Below are positions 12,705 through 57,098 of a DNA stretch of 64,000 nt, one piece after another. Source of the stretch: Elysia crispata (Eukaryota > Mollusca > Gastropoda > Plakobranchidae); the NCBI GenBank assembly GCA_033675545.1, contig JAWDGP010004850.1, positions 109,501-173,500 on the forward strand, given 5' to 3'. Both the position numbers and the translations under genes were made by a program. The notes beneath the pieces were generated by a model. That model was not told the DNA's origin, ran no database searches, and saw only the letters and a list, made by a program, of their open reading frames with translations. The first letter of the stretch is position 1; the number at the start of each line of letters is the position of its first letter.

Positions 12705-14265
12705 ACCAGTTATCCATATGTTTCAAACATCAATTGAAGCATCAAAGAGACTTGCAGACTTTCAGCCACGATGGTTGTGTGGAAGATTTTATATAGATTT
12801 TGAAGATATGCTGGTCTGAAAGTGGTTTTGAGCTATATGCCTGTGTAGAGGTTGAGGTTGATTATGTGCAGTGCTCCGAGCAGTTGGAGAGGTTTAAAAA
12901 TATATATATTTCATTGTGGATATCACTCAAAATCAAGTGGAGTAAAGGTGAACACCCGTGACAGGTGGTTGTGTCTTAGTTTGCTGCACTGTATACGAGA
13001 TTAGAATGAATACTATGCAAATGATCGATTTAGAGCTTTCATTCAAAGTGTGCCTAATGCTATTGGCACTCTCATTTCACAAAATCAATGTTTATGGGAG
13101 GAGTTTTATTGTCAATATCCTTATCATGTTCTGCTTAAAAAAAAAAAGTTAGGAGAGACATGTGATCTTTTTGCGATATTTTGACCACTAATTTTGAAGT
13201 GAGAGCAAATTGGGAATTGTTCACTTTTACAGATTGCTAGAAAAACATTGAACTTGTATGATAAACCTTTAATGTTAGCCATGTGAAAATTGATGCTTTT
13301 TAGTCAGGGAAAATTTGATACCACATTGTATTCATGCGGGTTTTTTTTTTTAGCTGTTTTGATTTTGTCCGGTTATCTTTAAAATAACTCCTGGCAGCTA
13401 AAATGTTCAACTGTCAAAGCAAATGTAAGGTTGATCAGCAAAAAACTAACTGCAGTTTAAAGAATATGACATAAACTGCAATTGATTAAGAACTTGATTA
13501 ATATTATGTACCCCCAAGCTGACCTCTTGAAATGCTCTGAAAACGACTGTGTCCTTCTCTCAAGATTTTTTTGTCATGAAAATTAGTGATATCGAACAAT
13601 GCTTTCGTGGCCTTTATTAGCATATGAAAAAACAATTCATTATTCTTCAATGGGGGGATTTATCTGTTGATTCTAATAGACTGCAGTAGTTGTGTGTTCG
13701 TTATCAAATTTTCCAGAGAGTCAATTGACATAGTACTAGTACATACTTCCCATTAAATTTTTTAATGTATTATGTTTATTTCATTCCCGTTTCTAAATTT
13801 TTTTTTGTTTTGCTCAAAATCTTCAAATCTGGATAAAGCTCAAGGAATCATAAATGAAACCTTCTCCCGCATTTGTCAAATATTTTGTCAGGTTGTGTCT
13901 GATTTGACCTTGATCAGATGAAAATTATGGATATGATATGAGAATTGTTACCTTGGCTGATCTTTGTCACAGCTGGTCATATTTATGCAATGAGACCACT
14001 GGCCAGAAAATTTTAAGTGGACGGGAATAAAAGACCTGTTTAATTGTTTTTTTTTTGTTTTTTTTTTATACCTTGTCTTTCACTAGGCTTATAAACTCTA
14101 ACGTAAATCTAACTCACTGCTGAATTGTACACAAATGACCTTGCATTTACAAGTTATTGTGATGTTTTTAAGGGTGTAATTTCTCCGTTTCTAATTTTTT
14201 CAGTGATCAATGTAGTCCTGAAACAAAGTTACCGATCTTTCACTGCTAAAGAAAACAGAACCAGT

Positions 14266-14557
14266 AGTTTTTTTTTTATTAGTAATCATTACCCACGTTT
14301 GCTTATCCCCATCACTTATTTCCCTTTTTTTAACTTTTTTTTCCCTACACTTTAAGTTACACGAAGTTAACGTGTTGGTAAAACCTAAGGGGTAAACTAG
14401 AACTGGCAAAGATAGTTTTTTATTAGTAATTATTACCCAACTTTGCTTATGCCCACCACTTATTTCCCTTTTTTTCAAACTTTTTTTCCTTCACTTTAAT
14501 TTTAATGGAATTAACATGTGAGCAAAATCTAAGGGGTAAACTAGAACTCGTAAAGAT
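14266..14557. repeat. two diverged tandem copies of a ~145-bp unit
   Basis: The block starting near 14,266 (TTTTATTAGTAATCATTACC, then a polypyrimidine part, then AAGGGGTAAACTAGAACT) is repeated from about 14,414 with several substitutions and small length changes. Both copies end in GGGGTAAACTAGAACT. It is an old direct duplication in the spacer after ALS2. Confidence 0.85.
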
Positions 14558-17500
14558 GATTTAAAAGGCACCATACTATGTAGGAGGAGGAGGGGCAGGC
14601 TGAGGAGGAGATGGTTAATTTGGACAGTTTTCAAATCAGATGGACCCTTTTGTAAGACTAATAATCAAGGAGAATTTTTTAAAACATTTATGCTTTAGAC
14701 TAAGCGGTAAGTGAAAATAATGTTTTTCCAGTGAACTCTTCAAACACAAGCAGCAGCTGCCAGCGGCCATTAGATATTCAATTTATGAGAGCAGCCATTA
14801 CCAGCAGTGAATAGTATCAAATGGGTTTAGAATAATCTTATGGAACTAAACTGCGAAAGTAAACTCTTCTTAAAATTGAGGGATTTTATAATGTTTACAT
14901 CCGGTAAAACTGAAAGTAAAGTGCACCTTACGATGTGTGTTGTGAAAAAGAGCCATTGTGCGGTAAGCGGGGCTTCTTTTTCTTTACTTTCTTCCTTCTC
15001 TATAAAATACATGTAAAAGTGTCTTGCATAGTCATTTTTCATTCAATTTTAATGAATTTTAGACAGTATATAGCTTAGATATATTGAATTACTATAAAAG
15101 GAACAGCTTAGCTCTAGTGATTCATTTTGTAATTTTTAACCCTCTCTGATTAGAAATTTGTTACATTTTTGGCTAAAAAATTATTTCCATCCTTGAAAGA
15201 CCAATAATTTTCTATTCAATTTTCGTTCTGTTCGCAAAGTTTCTGCATTTTTTTGAGGTCATTCAATCACCTTTAATTTGATATAAAGTCTTTCAAAATC
15301 TTATAAAATTTCTAATCTCAGCTTAAGGATATCGAGGAGGGTAAAATTTAATTCCTCGAAACCCCTCCCAACAGTCCATATTTCAAGAGTTAAGCAAAAG
15401 TTAAAATACTGTTTCAGCTAATGTTTTTTTTTTTTTTGTACATTCTTGATACACTTTCTTAAATAATCTGTTCCATACAAAATAAGTGCTATGTCCAAAC
15501 TAACTCCCTATTTGGGAAATTATTTCATCCTTTCATGTACTGTAAAATTAGACTTTGATTAGCAAAACTTGATATCAGTTGTTTCTTATCCTTGCCTTTG
15601 CTTCAACTTCAAGAAATGAGACTCAAGCATGAGTTACTACTGATCTCTTTGAAATACTATGTAGAATCATGATGTCTTGTTTAAACAAAAATACCCACCT
15701 TTATTCAATTCTTAACACCAACTTAACAGTATGAATGTCAAGGTTGTGGTTGTTTTTTTCTTCTTTTGTTGAAATTTGGAAGCCAAATATATGCATGTTA
15801 AAAATGATTTCATTTATACTGCTTTTTCATACTCTTATTATTCTGCTTTTCATTTTGCTTACTGGATGTAAAGAGAGAATGTGAAGGAATGTGCCTTTGT
15901 AGAGACAGATTCTTGTATTGAAAGATCTATTATGCTGTTTTTGTGCATTAATGCAGTGTTTCAAGAGCATTGTTCATTTTTACAAAAGATTCTGTATTCA
16001 AAATGTTTTAAGGTTCCCGTAGTGCTTGTCATTTATTATGCTGCTTGATATCACATGGAGTCTATGTTTGTGTGTCAATGCAATTTATATACCTTCTGGA
16101 TTTCAAACGCCATGAATACAAATGCAACGGTGACGGGTGTCATTCTCTGCTTATAGCAGAATTCAACTTCAACTCAGCATTTTTGGCAGCAGAAAGTGTA
16201 CCTTGCACTTCCACTTTTTGTTTATGCCTGAACAATTATTACAGTGCATGAAATTATTTTTCTTCTTCTGTTTGGTTTTTATTTCTTTCACAGGATGAAT
16301 TTTTATTGTGATGTTACAATTACTGTTTCTTCTTAAACTGCAAATACATAAGAACCAAGTTTTCGTACTTTCATCTCTCTTAAAGCTTATTTTTGTTGTT
16401 GTTTGCTTGGATCTTACCATACCACCCAGTAACAATTCTATTCTCCATGGTTAAAAATTTTGTGCTACTTTGCTAGAATTTTTTTATTCAGGTTAACAAC
16501 ATTGTATACATCATGTTTTTTAAATAATTTTTTTTGTTAATTGAAACATATCTGAGGAAGAACTTAGTGTTTTTAAACGTTTGCATTTTATTTTATTTAT
16601 TCATTTATGAGAATGGCTAATTTGTTGTGAGATTAAAACGTATACTTCCTTTCTCATCAAATGCACTTCCCTTTAAGTTGGCAATAATATCCTTTTTGAT
16701 AAATTCTTTAAATATGGAATTTGTTTTTGATCCTCTTTATAAATTAGCCTGTGCGTTAAAAATAATAATCATTTTTATATTCACAATGTAATATACAACA
16801 TTCTCATGTTCTGGTGCCTTGGAAGAAGTTATTTTAATGAAACTTCTGATCAATAACTTATGAATGTATCAAAGATTTTGTGAAGAACATATATCTGAGT
16901 GTTTGTTCAAATTTTCTGTGTCAAGAATGTTCTTAATCCAAGAATACTCAGCAAACAGAGTTTTTTTTAGAGAAATTTACAACAAAGGCTAAAAATACTT
17001 GATCTGAAAGATAAAAATTTCAATAGTGAAACCAAGAAAACATTACTTGTACAAAATAGCCTCAATCTCCCATATGCAATGCAGCAGAATACCTTGTTTA
17101 AACTTTTAGGCAGAATGGCTTTGTTTTCATGGACTCATTTTACATCAGAAAAGAAAGGTGTCCTATCAATAAAGGGTTGCATTTTCTGATTCCTGGCTCT
17201 TATGATCATTTGATAATAATGAAACTTTTTTTTCATTGCTGGTTTAAAATTTTTTATGCAGCCAATGACAGCTGTAATGTTTTTTAGATAAATAGATTCA
17301 ATTAGTTACATTTGAACATTTTCCAATTAAAAATCATGCACATTTTCAGTTTTTAAATCTAAAATACTTTATTTAGAAAAAAAATCTATATGTTTCAAAA
17401 TGTTCAGAATGTTGACCAAACAAAATAAGATCTAGCTAGCTCCAGATAAATCTAAGCGGCAGTTTGTGCAGTCTACAAGGGAATAATCTTCATTTGAGAC

Positions 17501-17634
17501 CTTTTTTAATCTAAGGCAAAAATTTTTTCTGTTATGTATTGCAACATTATCAGAGTGATTTTGGGATGAGTGGATACAGAGAGAGAAACCTATACGAGCA
17601 CACATGCAAACTAGATCTAGGATCTATGCACTTT

Positions 17635-17800
17635 AGAGTTTAAAGTAGAATAAGAGAAAAAAATGCTTGGACCCATCATATCTGTGCTGGAAAGTTTAAA
17701 ATAGAATAAGAGAAAAAACATTTGAAGCCATCATAACTGCACTTGAGAGTTTAAAATAGAATAAGAGAAAAAACACTCAAACCCATCGTAACTTTCCAGG
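17635..17800. repeat. three copies of a 55-56-bp minisatellite
   Basis: The core AGTTTAAAATAGAATAAGAG recurs at about 17,637, 17,693 and 17,748, each followed by an A run and a variable ACCCATCATAACT-like part. It lies in the ALS2-CFAP65 spacer. Confidence 0.85.
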
Positions 17801-18803
17801 TTGAGGTAGAAAAAAAGGGCAGAAAGTTGTTGAAACCACTGCGTCTGGTGCTTAAAAGGGGCTGACATCACTTCTGGTGTCCTTATATAATTTTTTCAGA
17901 TCTTATAAGCTGAATGGGTTAATTGCCTTTAGGTCAAGTCAGAACGGTGACCAGAAGAGAGATAGTTTCAGGTATTCATGTTTGGTATTTCACATATCTC
18001 CTGCAAATCAAGCAGTATTCTCTTACTCAGTTATGATAATATAAATATGTCTTCGGTACATCTGAACTGCCGTTTGGCTTTTTTTGTCTGAATAAAACTC
18101 AGTTCATCATGTTATGCCACTTTAAATGCATGTCAACTAAGTGTTTGAAAAAATACATCCTCAATAGACGAAATCAAAAAAAAAAAAAGAGACCTAAAAA
18201 TCTCATATTTTGTTTTGAATGAAACAGTATTGATTTTAGGAGGTAAAAAAGAGCAGGGAAAAAAAGGAAATAGACATTGATTGGGTAAAATATGGTTTAA
18301 AAAATGCATAAAAGGAATAAATAATTTTTCTACTGCTTTAAATAAGCCATATGACACAGAGGCTTCCATAGTAAAAATGATTGTACATCAACTGTGCTCA
18401 AAGATGCACATTTATACACTTCATTGACACACGACTCACACAAATTTGTCAAAGAAAAATTTACTTGATAAGCATCCAAGGCTATTTATGTTTACCAATT
18501 TTTTGGTTTGTGATGATAACTTGAGCCAGTTTGCCAGAAGTCTAGCCTCAAAAAAATAAAAGGCTGCACATTTAAGAAAAATTCAATAGTTTTAATGTTA
18601 ATTAGTTAGATTGTGATTTAGATTAATTGAAGGCTCATACCATATGGCCGAGTAACTGGGCCAAAATGTGAAGGCCCTGCATGATGTACAAGATAAAATT
18701 TGCTTCTATCCCTTTCTTTCTTCCTCTACCTATATCTAGGAAACAATTTTTTAACAATGTTGGACATGATATATCATCTTTTGGAAAACAAATGTGTCTA
18801 GAA

Positions 18804-20102
18804 TAGTGCTAGGGTCTACTCGATATTTTACTACCCGTCGAGTATCGGGTCCCGTGGCTCAAGGTACCGCGGGCACGGCACATACTGATCCGCGGCACGA
18901 CTCATCCTGATTTGTGGGGCAGTAAAGTTAAATCTAGGGACTCGGCACTGAATGCAGGCGATGACTCTCGAGTCATCGAGTAGCATCTAAAAAGGCGCAC
19001 CCCTAACACTTCCCGGTACCTTGGTACACACACACACGCAGATATACCCACATGCCGCGTGTCCACAGTCTACGGTATCACACACATCCTTTGGCTTAAC
19101 TTTGTCTTATCTAAAAACATAGATTAGAGTTCGACTGCATAGTGTAAAGGAACAAAGTTGGTCTGAGGCTTAATGCGCGGGGTTGGGTCTATATAAGAGA
19201 GGTAACAAAACAACTTTTTAACACCACAATTAAAATCCAATTTAAAAATAAACTGAATAAAGGAAAAACTCTATAATTTGAGTAAATAAAACAGAGCTGA
19301 TGCGAAACAATAAGTCATGCATTTACGTTTAATAAAACATAATTATAACCTGAATCTGTCATTTTTTAATTACAATAATTAAAATTATAACATCAGCGTG
19401 CTATTCCAACTGAAATTTGATAAGTATTAAAATTCAAAGAACATGTAAAGAGCAGTAGGAACTAGATTTTGCACATTAAACAAAAATGGAAACAGAAGGA
19501 AAAATGATTATTTCATTAACAGAGAGCAAAGACATTGAAACAGTATTAACCTGTTATTTTAAACTGCAATAAGTCTTAAGGAATATAATAGGTAAACACA
19601 AAGCTAAAAGAGAGGATGATTCTAATCCGCCAGAGCAGAGAAGAATGAAGAGACACGTGTAGTTTGCATTAAAGAAACCTCGCATTGATTGTGGTCTAAT
19701 TCTGTGAGGATTGTCTATTTTCACCTGTTGATACTTTTTGTTTTCATTTCATTACTGCATCCTACTCCTTCCTCTCCCTCTCCACCTTTCCCCTCCCCTA
19801 ATTTCCCTTGTGCAGACTTGATCCCCGCCGCCAGCGATTCGTGCTGACTGCTGAGTGATATCTGGGGGGAAGGTCTATAACAAACAAAAAAAATGTCACC
19901 TATTTGCACACCACGCACAATGTTATTTTTACGCATAGAATCAGTTTTAAGTCGACGGTACACATATGCCGTTGAGAAGCTAGCACGGATCCCCGGGCAC
20001 AGCACGGCACAGTACCGCGTACAGTGCATCTACTTGATGTGCCGTGAGTCACGCTGCATGCCGCAGGTAGGGTACTGATCCGTGCAGATAGCCCCAGCAC
20101 TA
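18804..20102. mobile_element. non-autonomous hAT DNA transposon, 1,299 bp, with intact 8-bp TSD
   Basis: The element begins TAGTGCTAGGG and its other end, reverse-complemented, begins TAGTGCTGGGG, so the first 11 bases match but for one. It is flanked on both sides by the identical 8-mer GTCTAGAA (18,796-18,803 and 20,103-20,110). Eight-base target duplications and this end type are features of the hAT superfamily. Both subterminal regions are GC-rich and CpG-rich, in contrast to the AT-rich middle. No transposase frame is present, so it would have depended on a partner element. An internal inverted motif (CTACTCGAT near 18,817 and, reversed, near 18,980) suggests a complex left end. The perfect TSD argues for a fairly recent insertion. 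Confidence 0.85.
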
Positions 20103-20430
20103 GTCTAGAATCAAAATTGAATCCAATAAAAAGAATAATTATTTTCTTCACCACATCATATCAAGATATGAATCTAGACAGTGTGTTTCATAGAAGTTTT
20201 ATTTCTGAAATACAATACTTGCACCCGATTGTTTTCACCATTTTGTCCCTGAAAAAATACTGAATCTGGCTGATAACATCTTGAATTATGAAAGGCAAAA
20301 GTTAGGACATTGCATTGCTTCATATTCTCTCCTCTATAAAGCCCTTATTGAACAGCGCCAAAATTTTCAGAATCATTAATTGCTTATGTCCGTGTTGAAT
20401 AAAAATGGTCAATAAAAATAAAAAGGAAAA

Positions 20431-20451
20431 TAATTATTATTATTATTATTA

Positions 20452-20541
<90 letters not shown>

Positions 20542-20560
20542 TATTATTATCATTATCATT
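20431..20560. repeat. ATT/AAT trinucleotide microsatellite
   Basis: About 125 bases of nearly pure (ATT)n, with a few interruptions at both edges (for example TATTATATTATT and TTACTATT). Translation gives a poly-isoleucine frame on the minus strand, which is not a gene. Confidence 0.95.
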
Positions 20561-20877
20561 TTGATAACAATTGGCCCTTGAAAATTCATTTTTCTTGATA
20601 CATTTAATGTATTCCCCACCTGTTCATTGAATAGGAAATCATGTTTGTGTGATACACACGCAAAGATAAAGGACAATTTCATGCAATTTTCTTGCTAATA
20701 GGCTTAGAAAATTGTTTTGTTCTAAATGTCAACATTCATGAGAGAAATGCAGCTCATTTGGACCTCTTGCTGAACACATAAATTACTTCTAAACAAAAAA
20801 GCAACTTCTTTTGTATATTTGATTTTATTTTTATTTCCACTATATACATCCTGTATAACACATCAAATTTTGTATGC

Positions 20878-21032
20878 TAAATTTTGTTTTATATAAAAGT
20901 GCAAGCGTTTTAAAACAATCAATATAATATCCCTGTATAGTCTTGAAAATTAAATTTTGTTTTATATAAAAGTGCAAGCGTTTTAAAACAATCAATATAA
21001 TATCCCTGTATAGTCTTGAAAATTAAATTTTG
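20878..21032. repeat. perfect 73-bp tandem duplication
   Basis: The 73 bases starting at 20,878 (TAAATTTTGTTTTATATAAA...) are repeated without a visible change from 20,951. The first nine bases appear once more at 21,024. Perfect identity in non-coding DNA points to a recent duplication, or to an assembly artefact. Confidence 0.9.
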
Positions 21033-22515
21033 AATTTTTTTCAAAGTCATTGTAAATGATGAGAGGACTTTTTTGTTTTACCCTCACAACTCAAGAAACT
21101 AACAGAGACTGTCTCTGGCACTTGAACATTTATTTATTAAAAAAAAAAATTAGCCATTATATAGCAGATAAGTGTACAAAAATATTTCGTAAACAACAAA
21201 GCAAAAAAACAAAAAAACAAAAGAGAGATGATGTGAAAAAAAAACATCCCAGTCAAATTCTACAGAGCATTTTCTGGCTTTTCAAAGGAGATGAGTTACA
21301 GGTAAAGTTTAACCTTGAGCAGTAGCTGGTACTGCGAATCCCTTCATAAAATTTATTTTTTGTTTAGGAAATTCCCATTATTTCATCTCTCTGCTCAAAG
21401 AGTGCAATTCTTGCTATCACTTGTGACCACAAACATGTATTTATGTAGTCGCAATGAAGGAATGTTATGATGATGTATGAGAGTTTAAGAAATTAAGAGT
21501 CAAATCAGCAGTAGGGTTATAATAAGATTAAGTGAGTTTTTCTTTTTTTTAGAAAATAAAATCAGGAACTAGTTGATATTGCCCTATGCCGCAATCGGGT
21601 ATGACTCAATTAAGCCTTCATCAGGGAAGATAATTTGGTACAACAGCAATAAAATGATGGATAAAGCTCCTTCTGGCGAAGAATATATCATAAGCCAAAA
21701 AAAAAGTAAAAATATATTGAACTGAAAAAACTTTTATTGTAGAGGGTGAATAGAATGTAATCCTTAACAGTATATAACAATTAGATACTATAGATCAATT
21801 TGAAAGTAAGGGTCCGAAAAAAATGATTAGAAATGCTTTTGTATATCCCTTATTGAAGGGCTAACTCTTTAACAAGTATTTTTTTTTCCTCGTTTTGGTT
21901 GCTCATGTATTGCTCAGTTATACTTTTCAGCAGATACTGCAATTTATCACAATTAGAACCAAACTATGAAGATTTCTAATATCTTCAAATATAATTCTCT
22001 TGGTGTGAATGTGTGAACTACAGTGACAGTGAAATTGGTTGAATAATCAATTGTATAAGCTTTTAAAGAGTTAGAATTGAATCACGAATTACATCTTAAA
22101 GCACATCATCCAGTGTGTAGGTAACCTGCAATACTTTCATCTTTCAAAGGTAGGTTTAGAATACAAAAAAAAAAAGATTTATCCTTAGATATACCACTTA
22201 TGAATGGACATCAAATTAATGTAAGTAAAAAAAAATTCTCTCACAACTCACAACAGCATACAATGTTCAAAGGATAGACAAATTTAAAAAAATATTCACA
22301 TCCCACAAAATATTTTTACTATACACATCATCTTTTGGCTATTTGAAATCAAAGCTTGGTTTTCTTAGACATTCTTGAAACATTTTACATTTTCAGTCTC
22401 TTTTTTTCCCCTTAAACTTGTATATCACGACTGAGTCAAAAGGTCTAATTTTGCTAGCTTGGATTGTTCCTTGTTTATCTTTTTACAAGTTGTCCATTCT
22501 CACTGTACATACAGC

Positions 22516-54175
<31,660 letters not shown>

Positions 54176-55669
54176 GATGACTTGGTTATGAATTTAAAAG
54201 TGAAAATAATACAGTTACTATTACATGATTAATTTTGTTTTCAATTAGCAAAATGGTCTCAAAGATTATGGTTTAGGTTGTTAAAAATGTAAGATTTATC
54301 AATTTGTTTAAAACAATGTAAATTTAAAAATATAAATTAAAAGGCATTGATCTACAACAGTATCATTTCTGCTGAAATATTATAATACTTCCTTTTATAT
54401 GAAAATCGGTTAGCAATTTGATAGAATGACTGTAGAAAGGGTACCTGAATTTTGATTATTCTTCCTAGTAATTTTAGGGTTTCCAATAATCGATGCATTA
54501 TATTTGGTTCTTCAAATCGAAAACATTATTAATAACTGTGATTTCAGAATGGTTCATTATCTTTGGAATAATCCAAATTAGACTTTGGGAGACCATATTA
54601 GTTAATAACGCAGCCTCTTTACATTCTATGTATTGAGCTAAGAATGAGAATGCTTGTTGCAGTCTCAAGGATTTGGGAAGATCAAAGTTAAGACTGATGT
54701 ATGTTAATAGCAAATTGTATTAACTTGCATCTTCATTACCAGGAAGTTCTAATTATTTCAAAATATATGAGCCTTGTCAATTTTGAATTAAGGCAACATC
54801 AATTCCTAAATCATTTGAGTCGTTGGTCTGGAGCTATGTTTTGATTTGTGAAGTCTACTCTTGTCTTTCGAGTACTTAAGTGTTTGTGGCATGATGTTAA
54901 TAAGGTTTGTGACACTTTATATTTAAAATAATGTAGTTGCTTTTTTATTTCATGCACATTCCAGGTATTTTGTTAGTATTAAAAGCCTTCTGTGGTTTTC
55001 ACACTTAAGGGTTTAGAAAGTGAACTCAAGAACTCTTATAAGTTTTAGTAATTTTGATGAGAATGCTGAACTGATGTTTGTAAGTAAATCATGTCTGAGA
55101 CAAAATCATATTTCCAGTTAAGTCGACCTGAGAATGGCAGTGAAAATGATAAAAAGTAGCTCTGTGTGTGAGTGTGTGATTCAGGTACTGTGACAAGAGG
55201 CCAAGGGAAATTTGGAACGTATTCTGCTAGTCCTACGGTAAAGCAGAGAAATGTACCTGGAACAACCCCTATATTATGTGAAATAACTTCAGTAGTATAA
55301 GTTACATATGCCTGTAGGATACCTTACTCTGATGATAGCACAGGTCATAAATCTATGTGAGGTAAACACTATGGTCTAGAAATCTAAAATTAATCATTAT
55401 CAGCTATTGACTATTCCAAACTGATCTTCAATTTTCTCAATTATGTTCAACTCCGATGAATGAATGATGAAATCAATAATTTTACTTGTGTTTCTCATCA
55501 ACGCATAAGAACTTTTGACTAATTTGATTGAGATGTACTTTTGAAAAGAGCTTTATTTATTTATAGTTTATAAAAATGTAAGTCGAATCAGCTTCATCAA
55601 AGGGACCAACTGTTAAAAAAATACCAAAAACAATTAAAATAATGGAAACATAAAGGCTGTGTCTCTTAC
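54176..55669 (-). other. CFAP65 5' untranslated region and leader intron, no coding seen
   Basis: Upstream of the CFAP65 ATG the minus strand has a stop in the same frame and no further coding match. A reasonable acceptor (TATAATATTTCAG) ends at 54,372, which would make 54,176-54,371 an untranslated part of exon 1. The stretch above it up to the donor at 55,669 would then be a leader intron. No repeats or other genes are evident. Confidence 0.45.
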
Positions 55670-55765
55670 CTGAAAATTAACGTGCAAAGCCTGTGGCAAT
55701 GTAAATGTAGATCTTACACTTTTTATTCACACCCTACCATTTCAGTCAGCCATCTTGATCAACAA
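55670..55765 (-). other. candidate non-coding first exon of CFAP65
   Basis: On the minus strand a strong donor (TTTTCAG followed by GTAAGAG) ends a segment at 55,670. Just upstream lies AAGATGGCTGACTGA, an YY1-like initiator motif that would also encode a three-residue upstream frame. Placement of the transcript start here is inference from these two signals. Confidence 0.5.
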
Positions 55766-55790
55766 TGGCAATGGTCCTAGCAACAAGGGA
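55745..55790. promoter_or_regulatory. candidate CFAP65 promoter core with YY1-like and X-box-like motifs
   Basis: GCCATCTT (55,749-55,756; AAGATGGC on the minus strand) fits the YY1 site often found at transcription starts. GGTCCTAGCAAC (55,773-55,784) contains one good RFX half-site (AGCAAC) and one weak one. RFX X-boxes are known drivers of ciliary genes, so this would suit CFAP65. The X-box match is imperfect and single. Confidence 0.4.
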
Positions 55791-57091
55791 AGTCACTGTA
55801 AAAAAAATAGTGTACGACTAAGAAAGACTTGGAAGACGAAATTAAACCTGATATATCGTTAAAAAATCCAAGGGCTTCAGTTTACTTTATTCATTTATTT
55901 TTACATTTTTAGAACTTAATCCTTTGTTGTTGTCGCTTTAGAATTATAAATGAAAAGATTATTCTCTATGTGAAATAAATTTTTAATCTAAGACATGGAG
56001 CATATAATTCTTTTTGTGTGGAAAAAGGAAATGCTGGATAATATTAATCTTTTGTTGATTTTGTCATGGTCAAGGTCATTAATACTGAAAATGAAAGTAG
56101 ATTAGACCGTCTGAATCTTGGTTTTCATATGGAACATAGCATTCATGTTATATTCTGGAACATCTATTTAGAATCTAGATCCAAACAAATTTCAAATGTC
56201 ATTTTTATGAAAGACGGAACGTTAGCGTGTATATCCAAAACTACAAATTGATGCCCCAATAAATCTTCATATCAGTTTAGACTCATCTAGATTCTATATT
56301 TGTCTAGATATAGATGTTGAAACTAGAATCTAGCTCAGAAACAAGTTACAGGTCTTGTAAACTTGTACAAAAGGGTGAGGATCTTGATCTACATTCTAGA
56401 TCGATACACTTATTTTTTTTACTTTTGGGACCAAACTTTAAAGCTGAACCAGAAATCATTTCAAGTAAGCTGACCTTCAAAATCCGATATCTTGATTATA
56501 ATCTCGATATTCACTTGTCACATCCTGTCTTCTTTAGGCCTAATTATATATGCATTAAACTCCAACAGGACTCTAGAGGCAAATCAGTATCATGATAGTA
56601 TGAGGGTGAGGAATAATGGGAGAGGAGAGTGGGTAAGAAGACAATGCAAAGTTGTTGGAATAATCCTAGTTTTGGTCTTAAACATGGATTTCATAACATC
56701 ATGAAAATGATGTTTACCTCCGTTGCTTTATTTATGGAAGTGAGAGAGAGAAGCAGAGAAAGGGGAGGGGGGATGTCTGCAAGCCTATGAAACCTATTTC
56801 TCCAACCTAACAATCCAAAGGCTGAGTTGCAGCTTAAGGGTCCCCTTCATCTACTTTGTGTACACCCTCCACACCACTGGACTATCATTCAGGAAAGTTA
56901 TTATTGATGACTCATTAGATTTATGGTATCAGGACTAGATCCAGATAAACAATAGTGCTGTAGCAGTCTTAGCAACAATAGCCTCAGGATTGTAAGTTTT
57001 ACTGCTGCATCCCTTTTCTTTACTTTTTAAACTAGTGTTAAGTACTAATAACTTATTATCTTATAACTTTATTTACATCTTCTTATTTCAG
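55791..57091 (+). other. head-to-head spacer and candidate PPM1K leader exon
   Basis: Between the likely CFAP65 start and the first PPM1K coding exon there is no protein-like frame. A good donor (CAGGATT then GTAAGT) at 56,991/56,992 could end an untranslated first PPM1K exon, spliced to the acceptor TTATTTCAG at 57,091. Motifs of the CTAGAT type are dense near 56,280-56,410. Nothing else is recognisable. Confidence 0.45.
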
Positions 57092-57098
57092 ACCGTGG

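Larger units (their letters stand above)
12705..18795 (+). other. ALS2 3' UTR and intergenic spacer, no gene seen
   Basis: After the ALS2 stop there are about 6 kb of AT-rich sequence with no frame resembling a protein. Part must be the ALS2 3' UTR, but its end is not clear: AATAAA-type signals occur near 14,024, 17,168 and 18,091 with none standing out. The stretch holds an approximately 145-bp diverged tandem duplication and a 55-bp minisatellite, listed separately. Otherwise I see nothing in it. Confidence 0.6.
20111..22515. other. spacer and CFAP65 3' UTR, no further gene seen
   Basis: This AT-rich stretch lies between the hAT element and the CFAP65 stop codon. It contains an ATT microsatellite and a perfect 73-bp duplication, listed separately. 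On the minus strand, AATAAA-type poly(A) signals for CFAP65 are possible near 21,733-21,738 and 21,352-21,357. I cannot tell which is used. Confidence 0.55.

Noticed and set aside
12213-13152. Several 60-80 codon plus-strand frames around the ALS2 last exon
   Set aside because: They are in other frames than ALS2, are AT-rich and show no motifs; the true exon is only 12,660-12,704.
14125-14478. Opposed frames of 76 and 92 codons
   Set aside because: They run over a diverged tandem duplication rich in T runs and show no protein-like conservation.
19940-20020. Cluster of restriction-like sites (GTCGAC, GCTAGC, GGATCC, CCCGGG-like) suggesting a cloning vector
   Set aside because: The sites lie in the GC-rich end of a hAT element with matching inverted end and target duplication; no vector backbone is present.
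19721-20154. Small frames on both strands near 20 kb
   Set aside because: They lie inside or across the edge of the non-coding hAT element, have no recognisable domain and overlap each other.
20449-20682. Minus-strand frame with a poly-isoleucine run
   Set aside because: It is the ATT microsatellite read in frame; no conserved sequence on either side.
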